Assembly: GCA_019894655.1 (NCBI GenBank)
Contig: JAGXNZ010000233.1
Location: 1 to 13,549 of the forward strand
Source of the DNA: Promethearchaeota archaeon
Lineage (GTDB): Archaea > Asgardarchaeota > Lokiarchaeia > Sigynarchaeales > SOKP01
DNA length: 13,549 nt
Direction: 5' to 3'
Shown: positions 13,540-13,549 of the stretch, in pieces
How the letters are laid out: every line of letters starts with the position of its first letter
How positions within the stretch are numbered: the stretch's first letter is position 1
Translations under genes and position numbers: made by a program
The notes under the pieces: generated by a model
Database searches by the model: none
What the model was told of the DNA's origin: nothing
What the model saw: only the letters and a program-made list of their open reading frames with translations

Positions 13540-13549
13540 ATATTCTTAC

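Noticed and set aside
1..13549. CRISPR arrays, insertion sequences, integrases or attachment repeats
   Set aside because: No regularly spaced direct repeats, transposase motifs or tRNA-flanking duplications were seen.

Overview
The window is archaeal and very AT-rich. It encodes archaeal-type ribosomal proteins uL3 and eS17, an Orc1/Cdc6 AAA+ protein, a TFB (TFIIB-type) transcription factor, archaeal type IV filament machinery, a tRNA-Glu that appears to carry an intron, and genes with TATA-like boxes about 25-30 bases before non-ATG or leaderless starts. An MglA/Arf-like small GTPase, a V4R-domain protein (a fold related to TRAPP Bet3) and a heavily sequon-rich surface protein suggest an Asgard archaeon. 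That placement is inference. The archaeal assignment is firm.

Layout, left to right. Positions 1-606 (minus) hold the start of uL3, the usual first gene of the archaeal uL3-uL4-uL23-uL2 ribosomal operon, running off the left edge. Positions 737-4891 (plus) are a three-gene type IV filament operon: a secretion/pilus ATPase, a small one-pass membrane protein with a pilin-like start, and a TadC/ArlJ-like membrane platform. At 4909-5205 (minus) and 5405-5893 (plus) a tiny membrane protein and a V4R-domain protein diverge from a shared promoter region. Positions 5903-6289 (minus) encode a small protein of unknown function with an acidic, tryptophan-tipped tail. Positions 6431-8604 (minus) form a tight operon of Orc1/Cdc6, a winged-helix regulator and a type IV prepilin peptidase. 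The peptidase supplies the enzyme missing from the filament operon. A 259-base gap (8605-8863) precedes a signal-peptide/Ig-like/TM surface protein (8864-10084, minus), which diverges from eS17 (10185-10391) and a p27-autoantigen-type zinc-ribbon protein (10430-10816). A minus-strand tRNA-Glu(CTC) with a 25-base insertion follows (10846-10945), then a divergent TFB (11097-12110, minus), a small reading frame broken at a run of six A's (12354-12610), and an MglA-like GTPase (12859-13539, plus).

How the genes fit together. ATPase, platform, possible pilin-like subunit and prepilin peptidase make a near-minimal type IV filament set split over two operons. The peptidase is translationally coupled to a replication-initiator-like AAA+ protein and a winged-helix protein. 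MglA-type GTPases control type IV pili in bacteria, so the GTPase could belong to the same theme, but it lies about 8 kb away and this is speculation. The remaining genes are information-processing genes with their own promoters. I saw no CRISPR array, insertion sequence or integrase.
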